Assembly: GCF_016595155.1 (NCBI RefSeq)
Contig: NZ_JAENGP010000016.1
Coordinates: 34,521 to 98,520, forward strand
DNA length: 64,000 nucleotides
Source: Advenella mandrilli
GTDB taxonomy: Bacteria > Pseudomonadota > Gammaproteobacteria > Burkholderiales > Burkholderiaceae_B
Reading direction: 5' to 3'
Shown: positions 8,134 through 18,029 of the stretch, piece by piece
Layout of the letters: the number at the start of each line of letters is the position of its first letter
Numbering within the stretch: position 1 is the stretch's first letter
Notes under the pieces: model-generated
The model's database searches: none
Seen by the model: only the letters and a program-made list of their open reading frames with translations
What the model was told of the DNA's origin: nothing
Program-made: the position numbers and the translations under genes

Positions 8134-9966
8134 TTACTCCACCGTCACACTCTTGGCCAGATTCCGGGGTTTATCCACATCGGTCCCCCTTACGCAAGCG
8201 GCATGGTACGACAGCAACTGCAACGGAATGGTATGCAGTATGGGTGACAGCTTTCCATAATGTTCCGGCATGCGAATCACATGCATGCCTTCGCTGTTCA
8301 CAATCTTTGAATCGTTATCGGCAAACACATACAGCTCGCCACCCCGGGCGCGTACTTCCTGCATGTTGGATTTGAGCTTTTCAATCAGTTCGTCGTTGGG
8401 GGCGATGGTTACCACCGGCATGTGTTCGGTGACCAGGGCCAGCGGGCCGTGCTTCAGTTCACCGGCGGGGTAGGCTTCGGCGTGGATATAGCTAATTTCT
8501 TTTAATTTTAAAGCACCTTCCAGGGCAATCGGGTAATGCATGCCACGGCCCAGGAAGAGGGCGTTTTCTTTGCTGGCGAAGCGGTCGGCCCAGGCCATGA
8601 TTTGTGGCTCCAGTGCCAGGACGGCACTGATGGCGGTGGGCAGGTGGCGCAGCTGTTTCAGGTAATCGGCTTCTTTTTCTTCGCTAATGCGGCCTTTCAC
8701 CTGAGCCAGGGCCAGCGTAAGCAGGAACAGGCCCACCAGCTGGGTGGTAAAGGCTTTGGTAGAGGCGACGCCAATTTCCACGCCGGCCCGGGTAATGAAG
8801 TTCAGCTTGCATTCGCGTACCATGGCGCTGGTTTGCACGTTGCAAATGGTCAGGGTGTGTTCCATGCCCAGTGAACGGGCGTGCTTCAGGGCGGCCAGGG
8901 TGTCGGCGGTTTCGCCTGATTGGGAAATGGTCACGACTAATGATTTGGGGTTGGGTACGCTGTCGCGGTAGCGATATTCGCTGGCAATTTCCACATTGAC
9001 GGGGATTCTGGCGATGGATTCAATCCAGTATTTGGCGGTCAGGCCGGCATAAAAGCTGGTGCCGCAGGCCAAAATCAGGATGTTATCAATGTCTTTAAAA
9101 ATCTTGTAGGCATCGTCGCCGAACAGGTCGGGTGTGATGTTGTCAATATCTTGCAGGGTATCGCCCACGGCACGGGGTTGTTCAAAAATTTCTTTTTGCA
9201 TGTAGTGGCGGTACGGGCCCAGGTCGGCTGCAGCCGTATGGGCGTGAACGGTGTGAACCCGGCGTTCTACCGGTTTGCCATGGCTGTCAATAATCCATAC
9301 CTTGGACAGTTGCAGGTCTATCACGTCGCCATCTTCAAGATAAATGATCTGGTCGGTAGTGCCGGCCAATGCCAGGGCGTCAGAGGCCAGGAAGTTCTCG
9401 TTGTTGCCCAGGCCTACTACCAGGGGAGAACCCTGGCGGGCACCCACCACGCGGTGCGGTTCATCGCGGCAGAAAACCGCCAGGGCATAGGCCCCTTCCA
9501 GGCGACGCACGGCCTGCTGCAGGGTTTCAAAAAGGTCGCCGTTATATAGGTGGTTAATCAGGTGGGCAATTACTTCGGTATCGGTCTGGCTTTCAAAGGC
9601 ATAGCCAAGGGCTTTGAGCTCATCACGTAGCTCATCGTGGTTTTCAATAATGCCGTTGTGCACCAGGGCAATGCGGGGTTCACCCTTGTCCTGGCCCGAG
9701 AAATGCGGGTGGGCGTTGTGGGTGGCAGGCGCGCCGTGAGTGGCCCAGCGGGTGTGGGCAATGCCGGTAAAGCCGCTGAAGTTGTCTTCCTTGATCAAGG
9801 CTTCCAGTTCTGCCACGCGCTGCGTGCTGCGGGTGCGTTTAAGCTGCCCGTTTATATACAGGGCAACACCGCATGAGTCATAGCCACGGTATTCCAGACG
9901 CTTAAGCCCTTCTACCAGGATAGGGGTAATATCTCTTTGCGCAACAGCACCAACGATTCCACACAT
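8134..9966 (-). CDS. glmS: Glutamine-fructose-6-phosphate aminotransferase (isomerizing)
   Basis: Makes glucosamine-6-phosphate from fructose-6-phosphate and glutamine, the first step to UDP-GlcNAc for peptidoglycan and lipid A. The 610 residues match the family length. The mature N-terminus starts with the nucleophile Cys2 (MCGIVGA), followed by the class-II glutaminase domain (to about 220, with [11 protein letters not shown] and HTRWATHG). Two SIS isomerase domains follow ([30 protein letters not shown]) and the C-terminal [13 protein letters not shown]. The start follows GGAG at a good distance. Its conserved 3' end is the TnsD target, and a Tn7 end lies 25 bp downstream. glmU lies on the same strand 4 kb away. 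An Lrp-type gene is divergent. Confidence 0.98.
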   Translation of the reverse strand: MCGIVGAVAQRDITPILVEGLKRLEYRGYDSCGVALYINGQLKRTRSTQRVAELEALIKEDNFSGFTGIAHTRWATHGAPATHNAHPHFSGQDKGEPRIALVHNGIIENHDELRDELKALGYAFESQTDTEVIAHLINHLYNGDLFETLQQAVRRLEGAYALAVFCRDEPHRVVGARQGSPLVVGLGNNENFLASDALALAGTTDQIIYLEDGDVIDLQLSKVWIIDSHGKPVERRVHTVHAHTAAADLGPYRHYMQKEIFEQPRAVGDTLQDIDNITPDLFGDDAYKIFKDIDNILILACGTSFYAGLTAKYWIESIARIPVNVEIASEYRYRDSVPNPKSLVVTISQSGETADTLAALKHARSLGMEHTLTICNVQTSAMVRECKLNFITRAGVEIGVASTKAFTTQLVGLFLLTLALAQVKGRISEEKEADYLKQLRHLPTAISAVLALEPQIMAWADRFASKENALFLGRGMHYPIALEGALKLKEISYIHAEAYPAGELKHGPLALVTEHMPVVTIAPNDELIEKLKSNMQEVRARGGELYVFADNDSKIVNSEGMHVIRMPEHYGKLSPILHTIPLQLLSYHAACVRGTDVDKPRNLAKSVTVE

Positions 9967-10134
9967 GAGAAAACTCCGTTCGGATAAGTAAAGATTGTAT
10001 TTTGCACTGTATTGGAAGAAATTAAATTTCTAAATTAATAGATTAATAACGGAATATTTCATATAAACCATTGTTATTAATATAATTTCATTTATTATTT
10101 AAATATGTAATTTAATTTCAAATGGCAGGAAGTC

Positions 10135-10599
10135 ATGCTTGAATTGGATGAGTTAGATAAGCGCATATTGCAGCAGTTGCAAAAAGACAGTTCTTTAACG
10201 AACCAGGAATTGGCAGAAAAAGTGCATGCCTCTGCCCCTACCTGTTTGAGACGGGTGCGCCGTTTGCAGGAAAGCGGGGTGATCCAGAAACAGGTGGCCA
10301 TTGTAGACCCGCAAAAAACCGGGAGTACGCTAACGGCGATTGTTGAAGTGACCCTGGATGTGCAGACGGCGGAAGCCAATACGGCGTTTGAGCAAGAGGT
10401 GAATGGGGAAACGGCGGTTTTACAATGCTATCGCGTTTCAACGGGGCCGGATTTTATCCTGGTGATCCAGGTGGCAGATATGCCGGCCTACCATGAGCTG
10501 GTGCACCGTTTGTTTACAGCCCGCAAAAATGTTCGTAATGTGCGCACGTTTTTTTCAGTCCACCGCAGCAAGTTTGAAACCTATATTACTGATTTTTAG
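10135..10599 (+). CDS. Lrp/AsnC family transcriptional regulator
   Basis: A 154-residue regulator with an N-terminal winged helix (LDELDKRILQQLQKDSSLTNQELAEKV, cited here in part; HTH about residues 5-55) and a C-terminal RAM ligand-binding domain (about 70-150; pattern VSTGPDFILVIQVADM). It is divergent from glmS across a 168-bp AT-rich region that must hold both promoters. Its 3' end overlaps the convergent glycosyltransferase gene by 14 bp. Family members respond to amino acids; the ligand and targets here are not visible. The start follows AGGAAG. Confidence 0.94.
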   Translation: MLELDELDKRILQQLQKDSSLTNQELAEKVHASAPTCLRRVRRLQESGVIQKQVAIVDPQKTGSTLTAIVEVTLDVQTAEANTAFEQEVNGETAVLQCYRVSTGPDFILVIQVADMPAYHELVHRLFTARKNVRNVRTFFSVHRSKFETYITDF

Positions 10600-11653
10600 C
10601 CAGCAATTGCGTATACGCCTGCAGGTAACGTTGCCCCATTTTTTCTACATTATGTTCGTCAATGACGTAGGTGTAGGCTTTTTCAGCCATGCTGGCAGCG
10701 TCTTCAGGGTGGTCCAGCGTGGTATTGATGCCTTCGGCCAGCGCCTGGCTGTCACCCACGTCACAAAGAATGCCCCGGCCATCGGCCAACACTTCTTTCA
10801 GGCCACCCGCGTTGGTGGAAACAACCGGTACGTGCTGCAGGAAGGCGTCAAAGACACTGCCGCCCACCCCTTCAAATTTGCTGCTCATGACAAAGACATC
10901 AAGGGCACTGTAATAGTCTTCTACCTGTTTGCGAAAGCCAGCCAATAAGTAAACGTTTTCAAGGGACAACTCTTTGATCAGGGCTTTGCAGGCCTCAGAT
11001 TGATCGCCATCGGCCCCAAAATGCAGGAAAACAAAGTCTTGCCTGATGCGGTTCAAATGGCCAATCGCCCGTATCAGGGTTAAAGGGTCTTTTTCCGAGG
11101 TTAGCGCGGCTGCGGTGGCCAGGATTTTTTTATCTTTCAGGTTAAATTCCTGTATAAGTGCCCCGGCTCTTTCCTCATTGGCGGTGTAGGTCGCCGGGAT
11201 GGCACTGGGAATCACAATCGAGTCTACGCCCAGTCGCTTGGGCTCTTCTGTGGAGGCTTTGCAAACCGAGACGAACAGGTCCACCCGTTTCCATTTCAGG
11301 GCGGTGATTTTTTCTTTGTTTGGGGCGATATTGAAAGCGGTGCGGCGGGTATAGACTGCTTTGGTGTGGTGAAACAGCTTGCTCAGCACCAGCCAGGTAA
11401 GCGTATTGGCCGTTTGCGAATGAATGATATCGAAATGCTTTGCATGACGGATTAAAAATGGTAGCTGTTGCCAGGCTTTTGACAGGGTGTATATGGTGAA
11501 TCCTTCAGCCATTGCCTGTTGCGAGAGCGCATTGTTTGCCCGTGTCAGTAAGGCTACTTCATGCCCGGCCTTGCGAAATTCCTGCATGCTGAACAAGGTC
11601 TGGCGTTCACCGCCACGCCAGCCTTTTTCAAAATTCATTTGCAATATTTTCAT
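10586..11653 (-). CDS. Glycosyltransferase family 4 (GT-B fold), probably envelope polysaccharide
   Basis: A 355-residue enzyme of the GT1/GT4 superfamily, expected to transfer a sugar from a nucleotide donor. The N-terminal Rossmann domain begins MKILQMNFEKGWRGGERQT. The C-terminal domain has the donor-binding region SSKFEGVGGSVFDAF and STNAGGLKEVL. The usual E-x7-E motif is E-x7-D here, a conservative change in the donor-site acid. It lies downstream of a GT2 gene in a minus-strand series beginning with glmU, which suggests a role in lipopolysaccharide or a related glycan. The acceptor is unknown. It ends inside the convergent Lrp gene (14-bp overlap). Confidence 0.88.
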   Translation of the reverse strand: MKILQMNFEKGWRGGERQTLFSMQEFRKAGHEVALLTRANNALSQQAMAEGFTIYTLSKAWQQLPFLIRHAKHFDIIHSQTANTLTWLVLSKLFHHTKAVYTRRTAFNIAPNKEKITALKWKRVDLFVSVCKASTEEPKRLGVDSIVIPSAIPATYTANEERAGALIQEFNLKDKKILATAAALTSEKDPLTLIRAIGHLNRIRQDFVFLHFGADGDQSEACKALIKELSLENVYLLAGFRKQVEDYYSALDVFVMSSKFEGVGGSVFDAFLQHVPVVSTNAGGLKEVLADGRGILCDVGDSQALAEGINTTLDHPEDAASMAEKAYTYVIDEHNVEKMGQRYLQAYTQLLAKNQ

Positions 11654-11768
11654 GAGTACTCCTGAGCGATCACCGTCAAACCATCTTTGCGGAAATCGTA
11701 AAATGTATTTTTTTATTGTGCCGCAAATGTGTTGTGCATTCCTGGCAGCCAGGGTTAATGCAGGGATT

Positions 11769-12560
11769 TTATGGCCTGTTTTCTTTTTTCTTTTCCCTGT
11801 TTTTCAGCCAGAGAATGGCATGTTTGTTAAAAACGGATTGTACCGAGAGCACCGCCAGCAGCAGTCCGGCCTTGCCATCCAGAAAACCGCGCTTGATAAA
11901 GTAGGTCCTGAAAAACCGGCCAATCGTGTGAATCATGACCGAGGTCAGGCTGTTTTTCTTGCCCTTGCGAAAACGCTGTTCGGCCCAGGCTTCGGCATAG
12001 TTGGCTGATTTAAGCAGGTATTCGTGCAGATTGTTGTAGGTGTAATGCAGCAGGTCGCCTTTAAGCTGCTTTACTTTTGCGCCAGCCGGAATAATAACGT
12101 TTTCATGAACCAGCGCGTCATCAAAACGGGTCAGGGTGGTGGGGTAAAAACGCTCGACATAGCCAGGATACCAGCCGCTGTGATGAATGAACTGGCCAAA
12201 GGCCCAGCTTAGGCGGGCCACTTCAAAAATGGTGTTTTCAGGCGGGTTGGCCAACACTTCCCTAAGGCTGGCAGCCAGCTCGGGCGTGAGCTGTTCATCG
12301 GCATCGATCCACAATAGCCAGTCTGCCGTCACGTACTGCTGGGCAATCTGGCGCTGGCGGCCAAAGCCGGGCCATTCCTGGTTCACATAAAACTTATCGG
12401 TGTAACGGCGGGCAATGGCTTCGGTCTCATCGGTGCTGCCTGAATCAAGAATAATGATTTCATCGGCAATGTCCTTGACCGAGTCCAGGCAGGCAGCCAG
12501 CATGCGGGCTTCGTTCTTGACAATCAGGGCAACAGCCAAGGTGGTTTTTTGAGTGGTCAT
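11769..12560 (-). CDS. Glycosyltransferase family 2, WaaE/KdtX-like
   Basis: A 263-residue GT-A enzyme resembling the LPS-core beta-1,4-glucosyltransferases (WaaE/KdtX). Visible motifs are LIVKNEARMLAACLDSV, IILDSGSTDET and the metal-binding WIDADEQL, followed by the family's GWYPGYVERFY and a hydrophobic C-terminal helix. The start is set at the ATG complement at 12558-12560 (MTTQKTTLAV) because family homology begins there. The longer open frame to 12695 would run into the MFS gene, which stops at 12569. Only 8 bp separate it from that gene, so co-transcription is likely. The acceptor sugar is an inference from family resemblance. Confidence 0.88.
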   Translation of the reverse strand: MTTQKTTLAVALIVKNEARMLAACLDSVKDIADEIIILDSGSTDETEAIARRYTDKFYVNQEWPGFGRQRQIAQQYVTADWLLWIDADEQLTPELAASLREVLANPPENTIFEVARLSWAFGQFIHHSGWYPGYVERFYPTTLTRFDDALVHENVIIPAGAKVKQLKGDLLHYTYNNLHEYLLKSANYAEAWAEQRFRKGKKNSLTSVMIHTIGRFFRTYFIKRGFLDGKAGLLLAVLSVQSVFNKHAILWLKNREKKKENRP

Positions 12561-12568
12561 GGTGGAGT

Positions 12569-13966
12569 TTAAATAACTGCTGTATCCAGTTTTTTGATAA
12601 AGCGCAGCAGGTTGATGACAACGGCAATAATAATAATGCCTGCCGCAATGACAAGCGCATAGATGGGCCCCTGGCTTTCGCTGAAAGTAAAGCACAGGGC
12701 AACAATACCAGCACCAACACCCTGGCCAAACAGACGGGTGGTGGCCTGCACGCCGCCGGTGGCACTGCTGCGGTGATGGGGGGTGGAAAGCAGCATGGCC
12801 TTGTTGTTGGGCGTTTGGAAAAAGCCAAAACCCATGCCGGTCAGGAACATATAAAAGCTGATGAGCGTAAGGGGAGCCGGAACCGGCAGGAATAACAGGC
12901 CTAATATGCCAATGGCCATGATGAGGGCACCTGTGCCAGCCAGCAAAGAAGCCGGAAAACGGGCGGAAAGCCGTGCGGCCAGCGGGGCGATGACAATGCT
13001 GCCAATAGGCCAGGTGCTGAACAGGATGCCAACGGTTGTCAGGGACAATTCAAGCGAGCGCTGAAAATAAAAAGGCAGTACCAGCATGGCGGTGGTGGAA
13101 GCGGCAAAAGTGAGGGCCGAAACCATGACGGCATACCTGAAAACAGGAATGCGGAACAGGTCGACCGGTACCAGCGGGGCCTGTTGTGGCGCCGAACGGC
13201 GGACCAGTAAAATGGCGCAAACGGCGGAGCAGAGTAGGGCTAGGCTTGCCGCCCAGGGCATGTTTCCGGCTTCATCAAGACCCCAGATAAACAGGCCGAA
13301 AACCAGCATGTTAAGCAAGGCGCTAATGTAATCGAAGGGAGCCTTGATGGTTGGAATGAGGGGCAGGAAACGGGCAGCATAAAGCGCCAGCAGGCAAAAT
13401 GGAATCGTGAAAACGAAAATCCAGCGCCATGGGGCAATGGCAATGATGAATGCGCCAATGGATGGGCTAAGAACCGCCATCAGCCCCACAATCATGGCAT
13501 TCAGGCTGATGCCGGTGGCCAGTTTGTGGGGCGGGTAAATATTGCGTACCAGGCCGCCAAACAGGCACATGACCGAAGAAGAGCCCAGACCCTGTATGAC
13601 CCGGGCCACAATCAGGGTTTCCAGGCTTTGGGCGATCCAGCATAATACGGCACCCGCCATGAAGACGGCAATGCCAATCCGGAACATCCGGGTAATGCCA
13701 ATGCGCTCGGAGATTGCTGAAAACGGCAATAGCGTGGAGATAATGGCAATGGTGTAGGCATTGACAATCCAGACCGACGATGACGGGAGAATGCCCAGCT
13801 CTTGGGTAATGGTGGGCAGGGCAATATTGGCGATGCCCGCGTCAAGGACAGTAATGCTGATGGCAATGAGCAATGCCATGGCGGCCCAGTACCGGGCCGG
13901 GGTGGGCAGTCCGGCTAGTTTTTTGGGTGCCGGTGATGGGGGAGGCGCTACAGATGGGGTGCTCAT
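12569..13966 (-). CDS. MFS transporter, DHA2-like multidrug exporter type
   Basis: A 465-residue major facilitator with about fourteen hydrophobic helices, as in the DHA2 drug:H+ antiporters. Seen are the N-terminal proline-rich tail (about 1-25), the TM1 motif [16 protein letters not shown], motif A-like [13 protein letters not shown], and the motif-C-like glycine-rich helix after [13 protein letters not shown]. Its start overlaps the glmU stop by 4 bp (ATGA), so it is translationally coupled to glmU. The substrate is unknown; placement between glmU and glycosyltransferases might hint at an envelope precursor but drug export is equally possible. Confidence 0.9.
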   Translation of the reverse strand: MSTPSVAPPPSPAPKKLAGLPTPARYWAAMALLIAISITVLDAGIANIALPTITQELGILPSSSVWIVNAYTIAIISTLLPFSAISERIGITRMFRIGIAVFMAGAVLCWIAQSLETLIVARVIQGLGSSSVMCLFGGLVRNIYPPHKLATGISLNAMIVGLMAVLSPSIGAFIIAIAPWRWIFVFTIPFCLLALYAARFLPLIPTIKAPFDYISALLNMLVFGLFIWGLDEAGNMPWAASLALLCSAVCAILLVRRSAPQQAPLVPVDLFRIPVFRYAVMVSALTFAASTTAMLVLPFYFQRSLELSLTTVGILFSTWPIGSIVIAPLAARLSARFPASLLAGTGALIMAIGILGLLFLPVPAPLTLISFYMFLTGMGFGFFQTPNNKAMLLSTPHHRSSATGGVQATTRLFGQGVGAGIVALCFTFSESQGPIYALVIAAGIIIIAVVINLLRFIKKLDTAVI

Positions 13967-15339
13967 GCTTTTTTATCGGGGCGTTTCCAGTTTAGTTTGC
14001 TTTCCTGTTTCTTGGGGCTCAATGTCAGGGCATCTGCGGGTGCGGCCTTGACCAGTGTGGTGCCTGCGGCCAGGGTTGCGCCCTTATGGACGGTTACCGG
14101 TGCCACCAGCTGGGTGTCAGAACCAATGAAAACGTCATCTTCGATAATGGTCTGGAATTTATTGACGCCATCGTAGTTGCAGGTAATGGTGCCGGCACCA
14201 ATGTTAACGCGCTGCCCAATTTGGGCATCGCCCAGATAGCTCAGGTGGTTGGCCTTGCTGTTGGCGCCCAGGGTGGTTTTTTTCAGCTCAACAAAATTGC
14301 CGACATGCGAGTGTGCGCCCAGTTGGGTGCCAGGACGCAAGCGGGCATAAGGGCCAATAACAGCCTGTTCTGCCGCTTCGGCTTCTTGCAGGTGGCTGAA
14401 AGCCTCAACCCGGGTGCCAGTGCCCAGTTTGACATCACGCAATACGCAGTGCGGGCCAATCCGTACGCCATCGGCCAGCGTTACATTGCCTTCAAAGACA
14501 CAGCCCACGTCAATAAAAACATCCCGGCCGCATGTCAGGTTGCCGCGCAGGTCAAAGCGGGCCGGATCAGCCAGGGTTACACCGGCTTCCAGCAGGCGTT
14601 TGGCCTGTTCGGCCTGCCAGGCGCGTTCCAGCTGGGCTTGTTGAATGCGGCTGTTGACGCCTAGCGTTTCCCAGGGAAAATCGGGTTGGGCGGCACCAAC
14701 GGTTACACCATCCTGGACGGACAGGGCAATGACATCGGTAAGGTAGTACTCACCCTGGGCATTGTTGTTGTTAATGCGGCCCAGCCAGTTTTTGAGTAGT
14801 CCGGTGGGAGCGGCAAGAATGCCGGTATTGACTTCAGTCACGGCGCGTTCTGCTTCGCTGGCATCCTTGTGTTCAACAATACGGATAACATTGCCCGCTT
14901 CGTTACGAATAATGCGGCCGTAACCGCTTGGGTCAGGCAGGGTTTCTGTTAAGACCGCTACCCCTTGCTCACGGGCTTGCAGCAGGCGTTGCAGGGTTTG
15001 TGCCTGAACCAGCGGCACATCGCCATAAAGCACTAGCGTGGTGTCTTCAGGGGCCTGGCCGCCTGTCAGGAAAGGCACGGCCTGCTGAACTGCGTGGCCG
15101 GTACCCTGCTGGGGTTGCTGAAGTGCAAATTCAATGCCCGGTATATGGGCAAAATCGGCTTTCACTGTTTCGGCGCCATGACCCACCACAACGGTAATGC
15201 GGGTGGGGTCCAGCTGCATGGCACTCTCTATGACATGCGCCAGCATGGGTTTGCCGGCTAGTGTATGTAAAACTTTGGGTAAGTCCGACTGCATGCGTTT
15301 GCCCATGCCGGCGGCAAGAATGACGATATTGAGTGACAT
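13963..15339 (-). CDS. glmU: Bifunctional GlcN-1-P acetyltransferase / GlcNAc-1-P uridylyltransferase
   Basis: Catalyses the last two steps to UDP-GlcNAc. The start is the ATG at 15337-15339 ([16 protein letters not shown]); the frame is open upstream but the family begins here, giving 458 residues, the usual length. The N-terminal pyrophosphorylase domain shows [18 protein letters not shown] and LYGDVPL (about residues 1-230). The C-terminal left-handed beta helix shows [31 protein letters not shown] and [11 protein letters not shown], the acetyltransferase site. Together with glmS and murA it supplies cell-wall precursors. The stop overlaps the MFS start (ATGA). Confidence 0.98.
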   Translation of the reverse strand: MSLNIVILAAGMGKRMQSDLPKVLHTLAGKPMLAHVIESAMQLDPTRITVVVGHGAETVKADFAHIPGIEFALQQPQQGTGHAVQQAVPFLTGGQAPEDTTLVLYGDVPLVQAQTLQRLLQAREQGVAVLTETLPDPSGYGRIIRNEAGNVIRIVEHKDASEAERAVTEVNTGILAAPTGLLKNWLGRINNNNAQGEYYLTDVIALSVQDGVTVGAAQPDFPWETLGVNSRIQQAQLERAWQAEQAKRLLEAGVTLADPARFDLRGNLTCGRDVFIDVGCVFEGNVTLADGVRIGPHCVLRDVKLGTGTRVEAFSHLQEAEAAEQAVIGPYARLRPGTQLGAHSHVGNFVELKKTTLGANSKANHLSYLGDAQIGQRVNIGAGTITCNYDGVNKFQTIIEDDVFIGSDTQLVAPVTVHKGATLAAGTTLVKAAPADALTLSPKKQESKLNWKRPDKKA

Positions 15340-15395
15340 AATATTGTGTAGTGAGGCGTTATAAATAATGAGTAGCGAATTATTGCTTACTTTAA

Positions 15396-15428
15396 CCGGA
15401 AACCGCACTTTACAGCCGCGGTTTCCGG
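15396..15428. other. 11-bp perfect hairpin between phaM and glmU
   Basis: CCGGAAACCGC at 15396-15406 is the exact inverse of 15418-15428, with an 11-base loop. It sits ten bases beyond the phaM stop. On the transcribed minus strand it is followed by an AT-rich but not U-rich sequence, so it could be a weak terminator, an mRNA-stabilising structure or an attenuator before glmU. Confidence 0.5.
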
Positions 15429-15437
15429 TATGCCGGA

Positions 15438-16073
15438 TCATTTTTTTGCAGGTGTTGTGGTTTTCTTGGCGGTGGTTTTTCTGGCGCTGGTTTTTGCCGG
15501 GGCGGCAGCGGGTTTGGTGCTTTCCCCCGATTCAGCTTCAGGAGTGGCTTCGGTGCTGGCTTGCATGGTGGCGGCAGTTGCCTGGGCCAGCTGGTTGAAC
15601 TGGTTTTGCAGCATGTTCCACCAGACGTTGGCAGCAGCGCCCATGGCGTCACTGCCGCTAGCGGTCGTGTCCGGCTCGTTGGACGAAGCGGTTTCGGCAG
15701 CCTTGGGCTTTATGCCAAGCACTTCATCAAGGGTAGCCTGGCCTTTATGTTGCTCGGCCACCGCGCTAACAAAGGAATTCATGGTGGCAATGCTGGCACG
15801 CTGGATTTCCATACCCTGAATAGTGCTGGAAAGCATTGAAAGGTTAAGCTTCAACCAATTTTCAACGGTTTTCAATTCCTGGATGCGTTTGTCCAGGTCT
15901 TCGGGGTTAAGCGAGGTGCTGGCCATGGGAAATGAGGAAGGCGTGCCGGTTTGGGCAAATGACTGCCATGCCTTGCCCATCATTTCCATGCTGCTGATAA
16001 GTGGGTTGCCTGCCGTGATGCCATCCTGCCCAAAACCGGGAAGAACAAAAGGGTTGGTGTTTTGTGAACTCAT
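15438..16073 (-). CDS. phaM: PhaM-like polyhydroxybutyrate granule / nucleoid-linking protein
   Basis: A 211-residue protein with the PhaM architecture known from Ralstonia. The N-terminal region is amphipathic ([14 protein letters not shown], about 25-45), followed by a coiled helical part ([18 protein letters not shown], about 60-80, then [19 protein letters not shown]). The Ala/Pro/Glu-rich linker ends in a basic histone-H1-like tail ([16 protein letters not shown]). In Ralstonia PhaM activates the PHB synthase and tethers granules to DNA through such a tail, so this organism probably makes PHB. The start follows AAGGAG. It lies 20 bp downstream of a Nudix gene, and glmU follows. Confidence 0.82.
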   Translation of the reverse strand: MSSQNTNPFVLPGFGQDGITAGNPLISSMEMMGKAWQSFAQTGTPSSFPMASTSLNPEDLDKRIQELKTVENWLKLNLSMLSSTIQGMEIQRASIATMNSFVSAVAEQHKGQATLDEVLGIKPKAAETASSNEPDTTASGSDAMGAAANVWWNMLQNQFNQLAQATAATMQASTEATPEAESGESTKPAAAPAKTSARKTTAKKTTTPAKK

Positions 16074-16092
16074 GAGGAATCTCCTTGGTGAA

Positions 16093-16908
16093 TTAAGGCA
16101 GCTGGTGCAATAATTGTCTGGCGGGCTGGTTTAGTAGCCCTTCAAGAATAACGACGGCCGCTTCTATGGTAATTACCCTGCGGGTAATCATATCAAGCAC
16201 TTCTTCCTGCTCAAATATCCTGATTTCCGAGACTTCACCGTCACGGTTGGCAGGCTGGGTTTCTGGCAGGATAATGCAGTCACTAACCATAATATCCTCA
16301 ACCTGATAGCCTTCGGGCAAGCGACGGTGCATTTGTAAAATAGTACGTAATGGCGTGCGGATTTGCAAATCGGGCTCATCCAGTCCGGCTTCTTCGTCAC
16401 TTTCGCGTAAAAGCGCCTGTTCCAGGTCCTCAATTCCGTTGGCAAGACCGCCAACCAGTGTATCCCACATGCCAGGATCGGTGGATTTGGTAGCGGCCCG
16501 TTTGGCCAGGTAAAGCTTCAGGTCGGGGGTCCAGGCATTTAAATGCACGGCACGGGTCAACAGGCCAAGCGGGCGCATGGCGGCTCGTTCTATGACACCA
16601 ATAACCTGTCCTTCGGCATACACATTTAGCAACTCATTACGCCAGGCCCTGGCGCAGTTGGCCTGGTGCAGGCAAGTGGCAATACTGGCCAAAAGAGGAT
16701 CCAGTTCAGCCCTGGAAATGCCCGGGCTGGCAATATGGAATTTGGTGGCTGTCTGGCAAACCTGCGGATGATGACGCAAGGCTTGCTGTGCTTGGGCGGT
16801 AATGAAACCGGCAGATTTTCCGGCAATGAGCAAAGGAAGGGAATGTCTATGAGGGAATTCCTGTATTTCCTGCTGTAGCCCTTGATAAAGTTCAGTTAAT
16901 TGCTTCAA
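16093..16908 (-). CDS. Nudix hydrolase with DUF4743 N-terminal domain
   Basis: A 271-residue protein. The N-terminal part (about 1-115) is of the DUF4743 type found before a Nudix domain in thiamine-pyrophosphokinase-related fusions. The catalytic part (about 120-260) has a full Nudix box at 154-176, with GLANGIE followed by RESDEEAGL in the G-x5-E-x7-RE-U-x-EE-x-GU pattern. Relatives act on thiamine or nucleoside diphosphate derivatives; the substrate here is not determined. The gene heads a minus-strand series with phaM 20 bp downstream. Confidence 0.88.
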   Translation of the reverse strand: MKQLTELYQGLQQEIQEFPHRHSLPLLIAGKSAGFITAQAQQALRHHPQVCQTATKFHIASPGISRAELDPLLASIATCLHQANCARAWRNELLNVYAEGQVIGVIERAAMRPLGLLTRAVHLNAWTPDLKLYLAKRAATKSTDPGMWDTLVGGLANGIEDLEQALLRESDEEAGLDEPDLQIRTPLRTILQMHRRLPEGYQVEDIMVSDCIILPETQPANRDGEVSEIRIFEQEEVLDMITRRVITIEAAVVILEGLLNQPARQLLHQLP

Positions 16909-17006
16909 ATTGGTATGCGGTACGTATCAAACATGCAACGATTGTAGCCTTTATGCTTTTGATACAGTAACTTTAATCTGTGTTTATATGGTTAAATGAA
17001 TGTACT

Positions 17007-17020
17007 ATGATGTAAATCAA
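17007..17020. promoter_or_regulatory. Candidate FNR/Anr box upstream of ctaC
   Basis: ATGAT-GTAA-ATCAA matches nine of ten defined positions of the FNR consensus TTGAT-N4-ATCAA. It lies about 110 bp before the ctaC start in a 220-bp AT-rich intergenic region. Oxygen-responsive repression of an aa3 oxidase by an FNR homologue is plausible; a single near-match could be chance. Confidence 0.35.
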
Positions 17021-17129
17021 TGCGTTGTAGATAAAGTTTGTGCCACTAAATAATAAATCTGTACCTGAATAGTCAGTGTTGTAGATAGTAATAAAAAATG
17101 ATATTTGGGTGCAACAGCCAGAGGTCAAC

Positions 17130-17948
17130 ATGAAAAAGTTGAGAGGGTTGCCAGGCATTGCCGCATTCATTGGTAGCACGGCGGTATTTGCCCAAACAGG
17201 AGACATGCCAGGAGGGCCCAGGGTTGCGCAGGTTAACCTGACCCCCGGGGTAACTGAAATTGCCGCAGATATCTATTGGTTGCACTGGATGATGCTCATC
17301 ATCTGTACCGTTATTTTTGTTGGTGTATTCGGGGTCATGTTCTATTCGATCTGGGCCCACCGCAAATCAAAGGGCCACAAGGCGTCCGTCTTCCATGAGC
17401 ACTTGGGTGTTGAAGTCGCATGGACTGTTATTCCTTTTATTATTGTGATTGCCATGGCATTGCCGGCCACCAAAACGGTGGTGGCCATGAAAGACACCTC
17501 CAGTGCCGATCTGACCATCAAGGCCACGGGTTATCAGTGGAAATGGGGTTATGAGTACCTGGATGGCCCGGCCAAAGGGGTCAGTTTCCTGTCGAATCTG
17601 GCAACACCTCTGGATCAGATCATGGGTGATGCTGAAAAATCAAATACTTACCTGATGGAAGTGGACCAGGAAATGGTGGTGCCGGTTGGCAAGAAGATAC
17701 GCGTGGTCGTGACGGCCGCTGATGTTATCCATTCCTGGTATGTGCCCGACCTGGGTGTCAAGCAGGATGCCATTCCAGGGTTTCTGCGCGATACGTGGTT
17801 CCGGGCCGACAAGACCGGAACGTTTCGGGGGCAGTGTGCTGAATTGTGTGGACAAAACCATGCCTTCATGCCGATCGTTGTGCGCGTTGTGTCCGAAGAA
17901 GATTTTGCAACCTGGTCAAAAGAGCGTAAAACGCTGGCCGCAAAATAA
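17130..17948 (+). CDS. ctaC: Cytochrome c oxidase subunit II
   Basis: Periplasmic CuA subunit that accepts electrons from cytochrome c. The start is placed at ATG 17130 (MKKLRGLPG) after AGAGG, giving 272 residues with a signal peptide ending near AVFAQTG. An upstream GTG at 17109 is less likely. Two membrane helices follow (about 45-70 and 90-115). CuA ligands are visible: His near 200 (IHSWYVPDLG) and the C-x3-C-x3-H-x2-M loop at about 235-246 (GQCAELCGQNHAFM). No fused cytochrome c domain is present. It is followed by ctaD after 81 bp. Confidence 0.96.
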   Translation: MKKLRGLPGIAAFIGSTAVFAQTGDMPGGPRVAQVNLTPGVTEIAADIYWLHWMMLIICTVIFVGVFGVMFYSIWAHRKSKGHKASVFHEHLGVEVAWTVIPFIIVIAMALPATKTVVAMKDTSSADLTIKATGYQWKWGYEYLDGPAKGVSFLSNLATPLDQIMGDAEKSNTYLMEVDQEMVVPVGKKIRVVVTAADVIHSWYVPDLGVKQDAIPGFLRDTWFRADKTGTFRGQCAELCGQNHAFMPIVVRVVSEEDFATWSKERKTLAAK

Positions 17949-18029
17949 CAGCACCAGGCTTAATTCAGAGACTTAGTTTAACCGGTCGCCAGTTATAGAC
18001 GGGGACTATGCAGGTAAGGAGGACAACAC

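Noticed and set aside
13963..15441. Longer glmU start at 15441
   Set aside because: The extra 34 residues precede the conserved [15 protein letters not shown] and are not part of the GlmU family.
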